The notes under the pieces: model-generated | Database searches by the model: none | Seen by the model: only the letters and a program-made list of their open reading frames with translations | What the model was told of the DNA's origin: nothing | Shown here: positions 39,423 through 49,215 of the stretch, piece by piece | Layout: the number at the start of each line of letters is the position of its first letter | Numbering within the stretch: position 1 is the stretch's first letter | Translations under genes and position numbers: made by a program | From: a virus | Length of the DNA stretch: 49,718 bases | Strand: one strand, 5' to 3' | Virus record (IMG/VR): IMGVR_UViG_3300049893_000399 | Location: 1-49,718 of that record

Positions 39423-40750
39423 TACTTAGCTCCAGATGATATAGCCCTCATTACCTTTAACTGATCTTCTTGAGATAAAGACTTATATTTCTGAGATGTA
39501 ATCAACTGTTGAGCTGTACCCTTTCCTGCTTTAAAATCTGATATTAATGCATCGGCAGGAGAACTAGTAGAATCCTGTTGCATTGTAGGAGCTATTGGGC
39601 TATCCTTAACAAACTTATCCCAAAAGCTTCTAGGATCAACTTCCTGCTGATTACCATTGGCATCTATTATCTTAATCTTACCATCTACTGTAGCAGCAAT
39701 ATTGTTATATCCTGCCTGCCCAAGTAGAGTATTAAGATTAGTAGCTGCCGCAGCCTTAGCACTACCCTTAGCTTTACCTAATGCATCAAAGGCAGCAGCT
39801 ATAGGAGCATTAGACTTAAGAGAGGCATAGGTTGAAAGATTATCTAACTGCTTCTTAGTAGCAGCAACAGACTCAGGAGTTATAGCATCCTTAGCATATA
39901 AGCCCTGAATATCCTGTAAAGCATTATCACCATACTGTAAAGCAAAAGCAGCAGGAACATTTATCTCTGGATGCTTAGCACTCATATTACGAGAGAAGTC
40001 CAGATACAACTGTTGCATTAAATCTCTACGTCCATTAAGATGTGCAATATTAGCTATCTTAATTCTTCCTTCATTATCAGCATCCTGCATCATCTTAGCA
40101 AACATAGCCTTAGTAGATTCAGCTCTAGAAGTAAACAAACCCTGCATCACATCAGCTATAGGGTATTCAGTAGTACCCATTTTTAATGGAGTACCAGCTA
40201 AGAAGGCATCCATTATCTCTTTAGGACTCTTAGTCTTTACAGCTTCATCAGCTATATTAGACATACTAATGTCTCTAAGATCCTGCTCAGAGATACCACC
40301 ATTCTTGATTATAAGAGCTTGCATTTCAGGAGGTATCTTAGACTGCTTAAGCGAATTAATTAAATTACGCTTAGCTTCTAAATCCATACCCTGAGATTCA
40401 CGCTGCTGTAAATCAACTCCTAATGCTTTCTCTCCTACAGCTTGTGGATTCTGTTCAGTAACTTGAGTAGCAGCTTCATTTACTTTACGATTAAGCTGCT
40501 GAGCAGGAGAGAGATTAAGAGTAGATAAAAACTTACCAGTATTAGGCCCGAAAATCTTAGTTAATGATCCCGGAGAATTAGTTTCTATTTCTGCTAATGC
40601 TGGAATATCTTCTGGATGCTGAGTAATATGAGCAGTGAAAGCCTGCTCTTTATCATAGTAAGGATTTATGATACGCTTGGTAGCTTCTGCTAACTGAGGC
40701 AGAGTTTCCTTAAGGGTATCACCAAAGCCCGGAATATAAGGTATGGTCAT
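39422..40750 (-). CDS. Internal virion protein, 442 aa
   Basis: ATG 40748-40750 is chosen; an upstream TTG would add four residues. A mostly helical, Ala/Gln-rich protein with long amphipathic segments (for example KMMQDADNEGRIKIANIAHL) and no cysteine-rich or catalytic motif. With the next two genes it resembles the internal core/ejection proteins of podoviruses. It overlaps the giant gene start by one base. Confidence 0.65.
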   Translation of the reverse strand: MTIPYIPGFGDTLKETLPQLAEATKRIINPYYDKEQAFTAHITQHPEDIPALAEIETNSPGSLTKIFGPNTGKFLSTLNLSPAQQLNRKVNEAATQVTEQNPQAVGEKALGVDLQQRESQGMDLEAKRNLINSLKQSKIPPEMQALIIKNGGISEQDLRDISMSNIADEAVKTKSPKEIMDAFLAGTPLKMGTTEYPIADVMQGLFTSRAESTKAMFAKMMQDADNEGRIKIANIAHLNGRRDLMQQLYLDFSRNMSAKHPEINVPAAFALQYGDNALQDIQGLYAKDAITPESVAATKKQLDNLSTYASLKSNAPIAAAFDALGKAKGSAKAAAATNLNTLLGQAGYNNIAATVDGKIKIIDANGNQQEVDPRSFWDKFVKDSPIAPTMQQDSTSSPADALISDFKAGKGTAQQLITSQKYKSLSQEDQLKVMRAISSGAK

Positions 40751-40752
40751 AA

Positions 40753-41337
40753 TTAACCCCAAGGATTATTAGGATCAAAATATTGAGCACTACCGCCCCA
40801 GCCATTAGGGCCTGTACCAGCAACATCTGATGGTGCCGCTGGACCACCTTTACTAAATACTGGAGCAATAGATGCAACAGAAGTAGCTAATCCTGTGGCT
40901 GTATCTAATAAACCCTTACCAAATGAAGGCTTCTGTATTGTTTGTGCTTGCGGTGTACCCAATCCTAATGCCTGACCGAAAGCAGGAAGTAATAAGCCTA
41001 ATGCGGCTAATTGACGTTTATCCATGAAATCTTCAATCTGCATAACATCTTGTGGTGCCCGACGAGCTAGATACAAACTCTTAGCAGCTTGAGTTGTACC
41101 AGAGCGAGAACTAGTATTTAGTCCTCCAGCAGCAGTAAGAGTACCTAAATCTTCAGTCTTACTCTGATTCTGCATATCTCTGATAGCATTGATACCAGCA
41201 CTAGTATCACCACCAAGAAGCCTTCCTAATGCAGCCGTAACATTACCACCCTGTAATATCTGATCTAGCATATTAGCAAAGTCAGCCGCAGGCTTCTTAG
41301 CTGCACCACCACCAACAGTCTGTGTACTGTTACCCAT
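40753..41337 (-). CDS. Internal or core virion protein, 194 aa
   Basis: It has a glycine- and alanine-rich N-terminus, a helical segment (ADFANMLDQILQGGNVTAAL), low-complexity regions and a glycine/proline-rich end. It is placed between the GNAT gene and the internal protein gene. A small ejection-core component is likely. Confidence 0.6.
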   Translation of the reverse strand: MGNSTQTVGGGAAKKPAADFANMLDQILQGGNVTAALGRLLGGDTSAGINAIRDMQNQSKTEDLGTLTAAGGLNTSSRSGTTQAAKSLYLARRAPQDVMQIEDFMDKRQLAALGLLLPAFGQALGLGTPQAQTIQKPSFGKGLLDTATGLATSVASIAPVFSKGGPAAPSDVAGTGPNGWGGSAQYFDPNNPWG

Positions 41338-41938
41338 TTGAGTTAGTCTCGGATAATTCCATTACTTCGGCTTTAACCTCAGAGTCGGACATAGTGTTAA
41401 CTAAATCCTCTGGTAGTATTCCGTATAATACCTTATTATGAAACTTACCATCATAGTAAGCAGCCTTACGTTTAATCCCTTCTTTCTTAAAGCCAATCTC
41501 TTGTATAAACTCCATAACTCTAGGACCTAAGAATTCTGGAGCTTCTGCACTAATACGACGTAAACCGTAAGTATTAAATACATCTTGAACTAATGCACGA
41601 GCTAATGGCGCCCGGCCATATAACTTACGATCAAAGAAAGTGAAGTGAGCTATAGCATCAAGTCCAGTAGTAATATCAGTAAGATAGAAGATACCAACGA
41701 AATCATCTATCACCCAAAATAATCCATTAGATATATACTTTCCATCTTTATCTTCTGATACAAACATTTCTACAAACGACTTGAAATTGGTAGCTACTTC
41801 TTTATTAAATAGTCTCTTGAATTTCTTTCCTTCATTCCAGAAACGTTGTAAGTTCTCAGGAGTAAGCTGCATCCTAGTGATAGTTCTCGTCACTTCACCC
41901 TGAGACTCCTTGCAGGTAACAACTAAGTCATTACTCAT
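41330..41938 (-). CDS. GNAT-like acetyltransferase
   Basis: This 202-residue protein contains a DAIAHFTFFDRKLYGRAPLA stretch, ALVQDVFNTYGLRRISAEAP and a C-terminal GFKKEGIKRKAAYYDGKFHN, in line with the A and B motifs of the GNAT superfamily. Phage GNAT genes are common among tail/internal genes; their targets are unknown. It overlaps both neighbours by a few bases (ATGA). Confidence 0.65.
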   Translation of the reverse strand: MSNDLVVTCKESQGEVTRTITRMQLTPENLQRFWNEGKKFKRLFNKEVATNFKSFVEMFVSEDKDGKYISNGLFWVIDDFVGIFYLTDITTGLDAIAHFTFFDRKLYGRAPLARALVQDVFNTYGLRRISAEAPEFLGPRVMEFIQEIGFKKEGIKRKAAYYDGKFHNKVLYGILPEDLVNTMSDSEVKAEVMELSETNSNG

Positions 41939-43551
41939 TGCTGCGATCTCCCTATAGCGTATGAAGTTATTTCGTAGCCTACTATAGCAAATCTACCAGT
42001 GATTCCCTTCAACTTAAACTTAAAACTTCTACACCTTACATTGAGCGGAATAATAAAAGTCTCCGTGCGCTGATCGCTGTACTTGTTAAGGTATCGCTTC
42101 CATCTAGGATCAGGTACAGACTTTTCATCCCCGAAGATTCCACCGTTAATAGCATAGAAAAATTCTAATTCTCCATCAGATTCAAATTGAATATCTATTC
42201 TAACTCTACCGACTCCTTGATCTATGTCAGGAATTTGAAAATTCTTGCTAATAAAATCAGCAGTAAAGTCTACACCATTATCGTCATTACCATCTGGATT
42301 ATCACGAGCCTCTGATACAATATTACCATCAGACATTCCAAAGGCTCTGGTTGGTATTAAATTAGCTGGCGGGCTAAGCTCATCTATAGTTCCCACTAAG
42401 CCATCAATAGTACCAAGTAATTCGTCAATGCTTATATATCCAGTAGCAAAATCAAAATCTTGTAATGACCATACTGTATTAGGATATTCGTCATACGCCC
42501 AAGCTTTAGTCCTAAAATTGTATGTCCAAGCTGGATATAAAGCACTACCCGGAATTGGTAATACTAACGTATATTCATTTTGGATAGAGTCGTAAGAGGC
42601 AAACGCATCATCCTTTCCCACCTGCGATAACTGTCTATAGAATAACTTATCATTAGGACGCCCAATAGGATCAGGACGATCACCAACAGTATACAAGTAT
42701 ACAGTACCAGTTCTAGAGTCTGCATAAATCAATCCACCTTCCCATACTTTTATGGTATAAGGTAAATCAGACCCTACACCCGGAGCTGCATTATAGAAAT
42801 TAAATGGTTTCTGTGGTTGAGGATTCTTAGTAGCCACCCAAACAGAGCGTTCACGAGGCACAACTAAATAATTAGTTATACCAAATACGCCAGTAATTAA
42901 GTCTCCTAAATCTGATGGAGACTCAACTAACAGTTCTGAGTTAGCGGATATATCAACTGAAAAATCCCATTCAGTAGGATTAAGCTGTCCACTCCATCCA
43001 ACTTCTACTCCATTAGTACCTTGCTTATGCGCTCCTACTATACGCTCATAAAATCCAGTAATATACTTATATTTAGGTGCATTACCTAAATCAGCAAAAT
43101 TAGCTATACCACCGTCAATAGCTTGAATCTCATCAGCCCCATTATTAGCAAAATAGAAGTTGTTCTCTAATACAACTACAGATATACGGTCACTATTACC
43201 ACCAACTAATGTACCAGTCAATGCTACCCAAGCACCGCCAGATAATTTCTGTACGCCATCTTTATCAAAACGTAAAGTAGTGGCATTACCTAAAGTATCT
43301 TTAACAGTGACCACTTTCAAAACTCTATTGGCATTAGGTTTAGTTGGTCCAAATAAACTATATCCTGGCCTGCGTAGAGTTTTATCAAACCTAACACGCA
43401 TATTTTTTAATAACTGAGCTTGATTACTGTCTATGTCTGTAGGATCAATAGAAGTAACCATACCACCATTAATCCTAGCCTCAGCTATTATTCTAGGTGA
43501 AGTAGACCCCCAACTAGGAGCTCTAGGTATTATTGGCTTATGTCTCTGCAT
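41935..43551 (-). CDS. Tail nozzle / stabilisation protein (beta-propeller-like)
   Basis: This 538-residue protein begins with a region containing LLKNMRVRFDKTLRRPGYSL, a typical entry for podovirus nozzle or head-stabilisation proteins. Repeated strand blades with GGIANFADLGN, NYLVVPRERSVWVAT and GGLIYADSRTGTVYLY segments suggest a beta-propeller. It should cap the adaptor ring. It ends in a strand-rich part. Position well downstream of the adaptor matches podoviruses only loosely. Confidence 0.68.
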   Translation of the reverse strand: MQRHKPIIPRAPSWGSTSPRIIAEARINGGMVTSIDPTDIDSNQAQLLKNMRVRFDKTLRRPGYSLFGPTKPNANRVLKVVTVKDTLGNATTLRFDKDGVQKLSGGAWVALTGTLVGGNSDRISVVVLENNFYFANNGADEIQAIDGGIANFADLGNAPKYKYITGFYERIVGAHKQGTNGVEVGWSGQLNPTEWDFSVDISANSELLVESPSDLGDLITGVFGITNYLVVPRERSVWVATKNPQPQKPFNFYNAAPGVGSDLPYTIKVWEGGLIYADSRTGTVYLYTVGDRPDPIGRPNDKLFYRQLSQVGKDDAFASYDSIQNEYTLVLPIPGSALYPAWTYNFRTKAWAYDEYPNTVWSLQDFDFATGYISIDELLGTIDGLVGTIDELSPPANLIPTRAFGMSDGNIVSEARDNPDGNDDNGVDFTADFISKNFQIPDIDQGVGRVRIDIQFESDGELEFFYAINGGIFGDEKSVPDPRWKRYLNKYSDQRTETFIIPLNVRCRSFKFKLKGITGRFAIVGYEITSYAIGRSQQ

Positions 43552-44150
43552 TAGCGTGTATTCCTACAATCTGGTACATCATAAAGAATTTGCCCGCCAT
43601 ATAGATATATAGAAGCAAATGCTCCAGTTGCTATCTTCAATGAATAAGACTTGCCAGCAGCAAGTAATATTGAAATAGGAGTGCTATCCGCAGCGCCATA
43701 AACACCTAAGTTATATGTCCATGGGCCACTAACAGCAGCAATATTACCAGTAGCTAAATCTTGCTCCATTAAATTGACGGTAACTACTCCTACACTACAT
43801 AAAGCAAATACTTTTACACGAGTGATAGTTACACCGTCTCTAACAATAATAGGCTTAAAGAAGGTATGTGAATTGCTAATTAACATTCTATTATCTGATT
43901 GTGTTAAATCAGTTATATCAACGTTAACTAGCGCAATATCACTCCAATGAAAGTTATATTCCTTTCCAGTAACTTTTCCAGATACAGCAGGATTAACTAC
44001 AAGTGGATCATCAGTGAAAGGAGTATTAAATATTGCTGGGCATAGGCGCTCTTCTAAATCAAGCCTAGCTTGCTGAATAGCTGAATCAATTTGATTTGCA
44101 GGTAAAGCGCCAGCGGGTATTGTATTAGACCATCCATTAGTATATGGCAT
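43551..44150 (-). CDS. Virion structural protein, 199 aa
   Basis: A beta-rich protein with an N-terminal GWSNTIPAGALPANQIDSAI helix and then strands (TITRVKVFALCSVGVVTVNL). It overlaps the nozzle-like gene start by one base. Unknown family; likely a tail or fiber component by position. Confidence 0.6.
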   Translation of the reverse strand: MPYTNGWSNTIPAGALPANQIDSAIQQARLDLEERLCPAIFNTPFTDDPLVVNPAVSGKVTGKEYNFHWSDIALVNVDITDLTQSDNRMLISNSHTFFKPIIVRDGVTITRVKVFALCSVGVVTVNLMEQDLATGNIAAVSGPWTYNLGVYGAADSTPISILLAAGKSYSLKIATGAFASIYLYGGQILYDVPDCRNTR

Positions 44151-44518
44151 TAGCCTGCTACTCCAATCTCCCCTTCACCTTCAATACTAAGCGATGTAAG
44201 GGCACTTGCACCACCAACTAAGAAATCAGCAACCTCTATACGAAGCTGACCGTACCAATCAACATAGCTATTAGCAGGAACACTTAATCCCTGACCAATA
44301 ACTTCAGTACCAGCAGCATTAGCACCAGTAGCACCAAGCCAGAATGAACATGTAACAGCGCCAGCAGTTTTGTTTACTATCCTAATATGACGTAGGATAA
44401 TATACTGTCCACTTGATCCACCATTAACGCCACCACTAGCAGTTGGAGGATTAAGTAAGTTGGTAGTTAATGTATTGGTTAAGGCTATTGGCCCGAATCT
44501 AAACTGTTTATTTTGCAT
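44150..44518 (-). CDS. Virion structural protein, 122 aa
   Basis: A beta-rich, glycine-rich protein (YIILRHIRIVNKTAGAVTCS) consistent with a small beta-sandwich such as a fiber tip or decoration. It overlaps its downstream neighbour by one base. Unknown family. Confidence 0.6.
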   Translation of the reverse strand: MQNKQFRFGPIALTNTLTTNLLNPPTASGGVNGGSSGQYIILRHIRIVNKTAGAVTCSFWLGATGANAAGTEVIGQGLSVPANSYVDWYGQLRIEVADFLVGGASALTSLSIEGEGEIGVAG

Positions 44519-44528
44519 TTCATCCTCA

Positions 44529-45230
44529 TTAGAATGCAGTGACTTCTGCCCAAGCTATAGCAACAGAAAGTATTCCGGTACCAGCAGCAGGCCATACAGT
44601 ACGATTACGTATAATTATACCTTCATTTTGTGCTAATGTTATAGGATGATCGCCTCCACCCATATCAAAATCTAATTCCATTCCATCGGCTGTCGGCATT
44701 ACAACTTCTTCTGTAGCAGCAGCAGGATTAACTCGATTACCTTTACGTATAGATTGAGCAAAAGGAAAAGCATCAAAAGTATGAGTACCTGCGGTTAATG
44801 CAGTAGTTGTAGATATTCGTATATCCGTTGCTAATGATGTACCCATACTAGTACGAGCTTTAGCATTATTACCAGTAGGCGTTAATGCAGTACCACCAGT
44901 ATGTGAAGCAGTATATCCTCTAACAATAAACGCATCAAAAGATGTATGATCTGTAAGAGTAGCAGCGGTGAACGGAGTTAAAGGTAAAAATCTGGTCTTT
45001 AATTTTGTTATAATACATAAGCGTGTAGCATCACCCCACCTAAAAGCAAATACATGTCCAGCAGTACCAGTACCAGCAGCTAAAGCAGCAGCTAAAGTAC
45101 CAGTATTAGTATGGATACGATAATGTCCTAATGATCCATATGATATTGGTTTGGCTGTAACATGTAGTGGGGCAGCATTAGCCAATCCAACTTCAACTAA
45201 TCCGCCAACAACTCCTTCTATAACAGCCAT
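44529..45230 (-). CDS. Virion structural protein, 233 aa
   Basis: A beta-sandwich-like protein rich in T, A and G (TGTAGHVFAFRWGDATRLC, then a later GGDHPITLAQNEGIIIRNRT). No catalytic motif. It lies between fiber and smaller structural genes; a tail or fiber part is likely. Confidence 0.6.
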   Translation of the reverse strand: MAVIEGVVGGLVEVGLANAAPLHVTAKPISYGSLGHYRIHTNTGTLAAALAAGTGTAGHVFAFRWGDATRLCIITKLKTRFLPLTPFTAATLTDHTSFDAFIVRGYTASHTGGTALTPTGNNAKARTSMGTSLATDIRISTTTALTAGTHTFDAFPFAQSIRKGNRVNPAAATEEVVMPTADGMELDFDMGGGDHPITLAQNEGIIIRNRTVWPAAGTGILSVAIAWAEVTAF

Positions 45231-45231
45231 A

Positions 45232-46443
45232 TTACAGCACCATGTAGTTAAATTTAATATTGCCCTTAACCAAATTTCGGCGCCTATTTATCACTATATC
45301 ATTCTCACTTAACTGCCCAGCAATACCAACAGAAGTATTAGCTTTACCAAAATCTCCACCAGTAAGGCTCAATTGTATTCCACCAATTATAGGAGGAGTT
45401 TGCCAATATAATGTAGCTTGTCCAGCACCCGGTTCTACAGCTAATACTTGTATTGGTGATAGTTCAACTTCATCCGCTCGTGTTCCTTTACCTGTATATG
45501 GTCCCGGTGCTTGCCAAGCTAATATCTTAGATGTGCCAGATATAGCAGCATCAGTTATAGTAAACTTACCACTAAATATTGGAGTAGCTCCTAAATTTTG
45601 TTCTATAGTAGTTGCACTACCTCCACCTCCACCTGCCGGACCTTGTGGACCTTGTGGTCCCGGTGGTCCACGCATACCTTCTATACCTTCTTCTCCATCT
45701 AAACCGGGAGGACCTTGTATACCAGTAGTTCCTGTACTACCAGTATTACCTTGTGGTCCAACAGGCCCCGGTATAGGCATACCATCATTGCCATCAATAC
45801 CATCAAAGGCAAATGGTATACCAGATGATCCTATTAATCCTTGAATTCCCTGAATACCTTGAGGTCCGGGAGGACCATCATTACCATCTATTCCATCTAA
45901 TCCATCATTACCGGGTGGGCCTATACTACCAGTTGCGCCAGTTGAACCAGTATTACCTATAGGTCCTTGTGGCCCAATCATTCCATCACTACCATCATTA
46001 CCATCTATTCCCGGTACACCCATAGGACCCATTGGTCCAGCAGGTCCTACACCACCACCTCCACCACCACTTTCTTCTATCCAATATTCTATACCACTAG
46101 CTCTATCTTTATAACAAGCATAAGAATGTATAGCCCCAGCAGCTAGTAATGTATCTGCCCCACTAGCACAGCGAATTCTTAAACCATTAGCTACATTGAT
46201 AACGCCAGCATAATGTTGTATTGTTGTCTGCCCATCACCTAATACTTTAATTATCTGTGATTCTTGCCCATCAAAGAAATGTGTAACAGTGACAGGAGCA
46301 GTATTTATAAATTCTACAGTTCTAGCATCTCGAACTGATGGAGTAGTTATACCCTTATTTATTACTATAGCATACTGTTGAATACTAAGTGGTGTTCTTA
46401 GTCTTTCAACTTCTACTTGCCCCTGAAGATAAGGATTGGTCAT
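45232..46443 (-). CDS. Collagen-like tail fiber
   Basis: This 403-residue protein has a central collagen-like region of Gly-X-Y triplets (about 125-275), with units like [21 protein letters not shown] and GNDGSDG. One interruption ([11 protein letters not shown]) divides the repeats. The N-terminal part is an ordered head, and the C-terminal part (after about 280) is a beta-rich domain ending in [17 protein letters not shown]. Collagen-like shafts trimerise and are common in phage fibers. It follows the spanin-like gene by overlap. Confidence 0.8.
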   Translation of the reverse strand: MTNPYLQGQVEVERLRTPLSIQQYAIVINKGITTPSVRDARTVEFINTAPVTVTHFFDGQESQIIKVLGDGQTTIQHYAGVINVANGLRIRCASGADTLLAAGAIHSYACYKDRASGIEYWIEESGGGGGGVGPAGPMGPMGVPGIDGNDGSDGMIGPQGPIGNTGSTGATGSIGPPGNDGLDGIDGNDGPPGPQGIQGIQGLIGSSGIPFAFDGIDGNDGMPIPGPVGPQGNTGSTGTTGIQGPPGLDGEEGIEGMRGPPGPQGPQGPAGGGGGSATTIEQNLGATPIFSGKFTITDAAISGTSKILAWQAPGPYTGKGTRADEVELSPIQVLAVEPGAGQATLYWQTPPIIGGIQLSLTGGDFGKANTSVGIAGQLSENDIVINRRRNLVKGNIKFNYMVL

Positions 46444-47015
46444 TAATGCTTCCTAACTCCATTTAATAGGTATCCTCCTACCGTACCTATTATAAGAGCA
46501 TATCTAGCTCTATTGTTAGCAGCTATAAGAGAACGGCTTAAACTAGTATTAATTTGAACTAGCTTATTTATTTGTAAATCCTTATCTCTTATAATTAAAC
46601 TATCTTCGTGCACTAGCTTTCCTAATGCTACTATCTCATTATGTTGACTAACTATAACATTATCTCTAGCTTTGATCTGTTGATTCTTAGCTTCCATAGC
46701 ATCTGCTACAACCTGTGATACCTGAGCTTGTGTACTATTAAGAGCAGTAGCCATACTATCAGCATAAGCATCAGCAGCTACGACTTGAGTTTCTTTATAC
46801 TTAAGATCTTTCCTGATTTTTTGCAGCGTATCAGACAAACTTTTAACAACTTTGTCGTGCGCTTCTTGCTGCTTTTTACTTTCTTTCTGCACCGAATCAC
46901 TAACAACTCTAAGACTGTCTGCTGTATGGTCATTGGACATTCTCGCGTTATCCATATAGAGATACATTATTATACCCGCGAGAATTGTTACTATTACCCA
47001 AGGTATGTATTTCAT
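46443..47015 (-). CDS. Inner-membrane spanin-like protein
   Basis: A 190-residue protein with an N-terminal transmembrane segment (PWVIVTILAGIIMYLYM, residues about 5-21) and a long periplasmic coiled-coil region (for example QQEAHDKVVKSLSDTLQKIR), with a hydrophobic C-terminal stretch. This Rz-like plan fits an i-spanin acting with an outer-membrane partner. It overlaps the endolysin gene by four bases. The C-terminal hydrophobic segment is unusual for an i-spanin. Confidence 0.65.
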   Translation of the reverse strand: MKYIPWVIVTILAGIIMYLYMDNARMSNDHTADSLRVVSDSVQKESKKQQEAHDKVVKSLSDTLQKIRKDLKYKETQVVAADAYADSMATALNSTQAQVSQVVADAMEAKNQQIKARDNVIVSQHNEIVALGKLVHEDSLIIRDKDLQINKLVQINTSLSRSLIAANNRARYALIIGTVGGYLLNGVRKH

Positions 47016-47404
47016 TTCTTATACTTCTTCCAATTTAGGCGTTCAACATGGTCGTCATCCTGAAAAGATTTTCCGCTCTTTAATCTAGGATGAATAAGGA
47101 CTTTAGCAAACAACCATAACCATCTAGTAGAAGAAGTAATCCAATCTGGCTGTAAGCCCGGTTTAGTATCATCAACATCAGGTACAATATCTACAGCCAA
47201 ACCATATTCATGTGGAGATAATCCCGGTGGAGCTGCTTTAGGGCCACCAGCTAGATACTTCTTATACAATTCTTTCTGCTCATTAAATGTTCTAAATCCG
47301 TACGTAACATACCAAGTGTACGGAGAGGGAATAAGTAATCCCTCTATATCCTTAAGAAAGTCTGGATCTAGTAGATCCTTATTCACTCTCCATACAATTG
47401 GCAT
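47012..47404 (-). CDS. Endolysin, M15-family peptidase
   Basis: This 130-residue protein has TYGFRTFNEQKELYKKY, the zinc site SPHEYGLAVDIV (HxxxxxxD) and a later DDDHVER supplying a second His. These are the VanY / L-Ala-D-Glu peptidase signatures, so it would cut peptidoglycan stem peptides. It has no signal peptide and thus needs the adjacent holin. It is located between holin and spanin genes. Confidence 0.85.
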   Translation of the reverse strand: MPIVWRVNKDLLDPDFLKDIEGLLIPSPYTWYVTYGFRTFNEQKELYKKYLAGGPKAAPPGLSPHEYGLAVDIVPDVDDTKPGLQPDWITSSTRWLWLFAKVLIHPRLKSGKSFQDDDHVERLNWKKYKK

Positions 47405-47409
47405 AATAT

Positions 47410-47601
47410 TTAGGCTCCGTTACCGTTAACAGCAATAGCAGTACGAATACCAGTAATACCTAAAAATGAACCAATGCCTTCAAGTATCTTCTGAACTGTA
47501 GTAGCGATCCCCTGATCTGCAACAATAACAGGGATAATCGTGGATACCGCAAGAAGAAGCGCACCCCAAACAGTTTTAGACTTCCACCATGACTTGTTCA
47601 T
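47410..47601 (-). CDS. Holin
   Basis: A 63-residue protein with WWKSKTVWGALLLAVSTIIP near the N-terminus, a transmembrane span, then a second hydrophobic region (ILEGIGSFLGITGIRTAIAV). Length, two hydrophobic segments and location next to the endolysin fit a small holin. Confidence 0.75.
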   Translation of the reverse strand: MNKSWWKSKTVWGALLLAVSTIIPVIVADQGIATTVQKILEGIGSFLGITGIRTAIAVNGNGA

Positions 47602-47602
47602 T

Positions 47603-47926
47603 TTACTTTCCTTTGATGATTGCTATGTCCCTAGATAATCTACCAACCTCTTCCTTCACATTAGTTAAATCCCCTACTAATCCATTATCCCCCCTTGGTC
47701 CGGTTAGTATGGTCTCAAACCTAACTAATGTTTCTCGTACCTCTCTAATATTAGTTGATACTTCATTCTTATGATCTTTGAAATCATCAACTAATGTACC
47801 TATTTTAGATCCTGCTGACTTTACAGTTTTCTGTAGTGTTGCCCAAGCTACACCAATGGCAAAGATTGTTCCACCATAAGCTATAAGAGTCTTTAAGTCA
47901 TTGATGCCAGCAGAATCTTGTAGCAC
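47603..47926 (-). CDS. XhlA-like or holin-accessory membrane protein
   Basis: This 107-residue protein has an N-terminal hydrophobic segment (LIAYGGTIFAIGVAWATL) followed by a coiled-coil helix (DDFKDHKNEVSTNIREVRET). It resembles hemolysin XhlA-like or holin-associated proteins, and the holin starts directly downstream. Confidence 0.6.
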   Translation of the reverse strand: MLQDSAGINDLKTLIAYGGTIFAIGVAWATLQKTVKSAGSKIGTLVDDFKDHKNEVSTNIREVRETLVRFETILTGPRGDNGLVGDLTNVKEEVGRLSRDIAIIKGK

Positions 47927-49003
47927 TTAAACCTCTTCAATTAAGTAGTGATGGTCAAAGCTATCAAAGTTGAATGTACCACCAGCACCGCCAGTAACAC
48001 CTTCAACTATGATCTTATAGAATGGATTACTAACAACATCAAACATGTTAGCATCACCGCTTAATGAGGCTTGAGATATTCCATTGATAAAGGCTTCTAT
48101 TGTAGGAGTAGTTCCTTCAGTATATACAATCTTAAGTTTAGCTACTGCCGTAGCAGATATAGCTGTATTTACTGTAGTTAATCCACCACCATTAGTTTGT
48201 CTATATCTAACTACCCAATTACCACTATTCAATCCTTGTGCAGCTTCAAACATAAAGCCACGAGGATTAGTAGCACCATTACTTAATACATCACCTGTAG
48301 ATGATATACCATATCCCATACCATGCCCAGCAGTAGCTAAGGCAGAAGCATAGGCAGAACATTCTAAGGTAAATTTTCTAAAAGTTCTTGACGGAGCAGG
48401 AGAGGTACCAACCTTAAGACCTATTGGTACACCAAGTTGATCTGAAGATATACCTGCCGTAGCAGATACACCATTGGGAGCTATACGTCTAGTAAGAACA
48501 CCATTAGCTAGTAATACTGTAGATGAACCAGAACCTACTGATGTATTGAACATCGTTGAAATACTTGATGGTCCTATGATACTACCAAATCTAAGTATCA
48601 TAGATGCTTGGTTATTATTCCATCCAACCAAGGTATCAAATATTTCAAGGATGGGCGTAGCACCCTTAATTGTATCTGAAGTAATCACTGTACCTCCAGC
48701 TAAAGCCCATCCAGTATTACCAGTACCAGATTCCTTTATCCATAACATACTTCCAGATGCACCGTCTGTCTGGAAATATAATCTACCGGGAGGAGAAGTA
48801 ACTACACCTTCTGGGGAACCAGTACCATGATACCTACAAGCAAAGCCCGGAAAATCTTCTGAATCATTAACTTCTGAAAAAGTTAATACATTTAATAATG
48901 GACGATTCATTATATCATTTACTGAACCGTCTAGTCTTGGAAAGTTTACATTTGTCTTGGCATAAATTGGTTCACCGTCTAATATCCAATCTATTACGCT
49001 CAT
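47927..49003 (-). CDS. Tail fiber protein
   Basis: This 358-residue protein has a fiber-type N-terminal motif, PEGVVTSPPGRLYFQTDGAS followed by LWIKESGTGNTGW, common in phage fibers, then glycine/serine-rich beta repeats and a lectin-like jelly-roll C-terminal half. Likely a receptor-binding or side fiber. It is flanked by the 71-residue gene and the XhlA-like gene. Confidence 0.75.
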   Translation of the reverse strand: MSVIDWILDGEPIYAKTNVNFPRLDGSVNDIMNRPLLNVLTFSEVNDSEDFPGFACRYHGTGSPEGVVTSPPGRLYFQTDGASGSMLWIKESGTGNTGWALAGGTVITSDTIKGATPILEIFDTLVGWNNNQASMILRFGSIIGPSSISTMFNTSVGSGSSTVLLANGVLTRRIAPNGVSATAGISSDQLGVPIGLKVGTSPAPSRTFRKFTLECSAYASALATAGHGMGYGISSTGDVLSNGATNPRGFMFEAAQGLNSGNWVVRYRQTNGGGLTTVNTAISATAVAKLKIVYTEGTTPTIEAFINGISQASLSGDANMFDVVSNPFYKIIVEGVTGGAGGTFNFDSFDHHYLIEEV

Positions 49004-49215
49004 GAAGTGCTCCCAAATTCTATAGCAGTACCAGTATTAATCGGCATACCGTACAATATTTGCAGAGCACCAAAGCTACAACATGGATTATCAAATATAT
49101 ATCCAGTAGCCGCCGGTCCCGGATCAACTGTTACTGTATTATCCGGGCAATCTTCTCTTGTATAAACAGTGGCCACACAATCTTCAAGAGTTACGGGTAG
49201 CTTAGGACAAGTCAT
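49000..49215 (-). CDS. Hypothetical Cys-containing protein, 71 aa
   Basis: It contains EDCVATVYTREDCPDNTVTV and NPCCSFGALQILYG. Four or more cysteines may form disulfides or a metal site. Its start overlaps the adaptor stop (ATGA), so it is co-translated with the adaptor. Unknown family. Confidence 0.55.
   Translation of the reverse strand: MTCPKLPVTLEDCVATVYTREDCPDNTVTVDPGPAATGYIFDNPCCSFGALQILYGMPINTGTAIEFGSTS

Noticed and set aside
45260-45844. A 194-codon rightward ORF inside the collagen-like fiber gene
   Set aside because: It is the reverse complement of Gly-X-Y repeats, which produces proline- and glycine-rich open frames by necessity.
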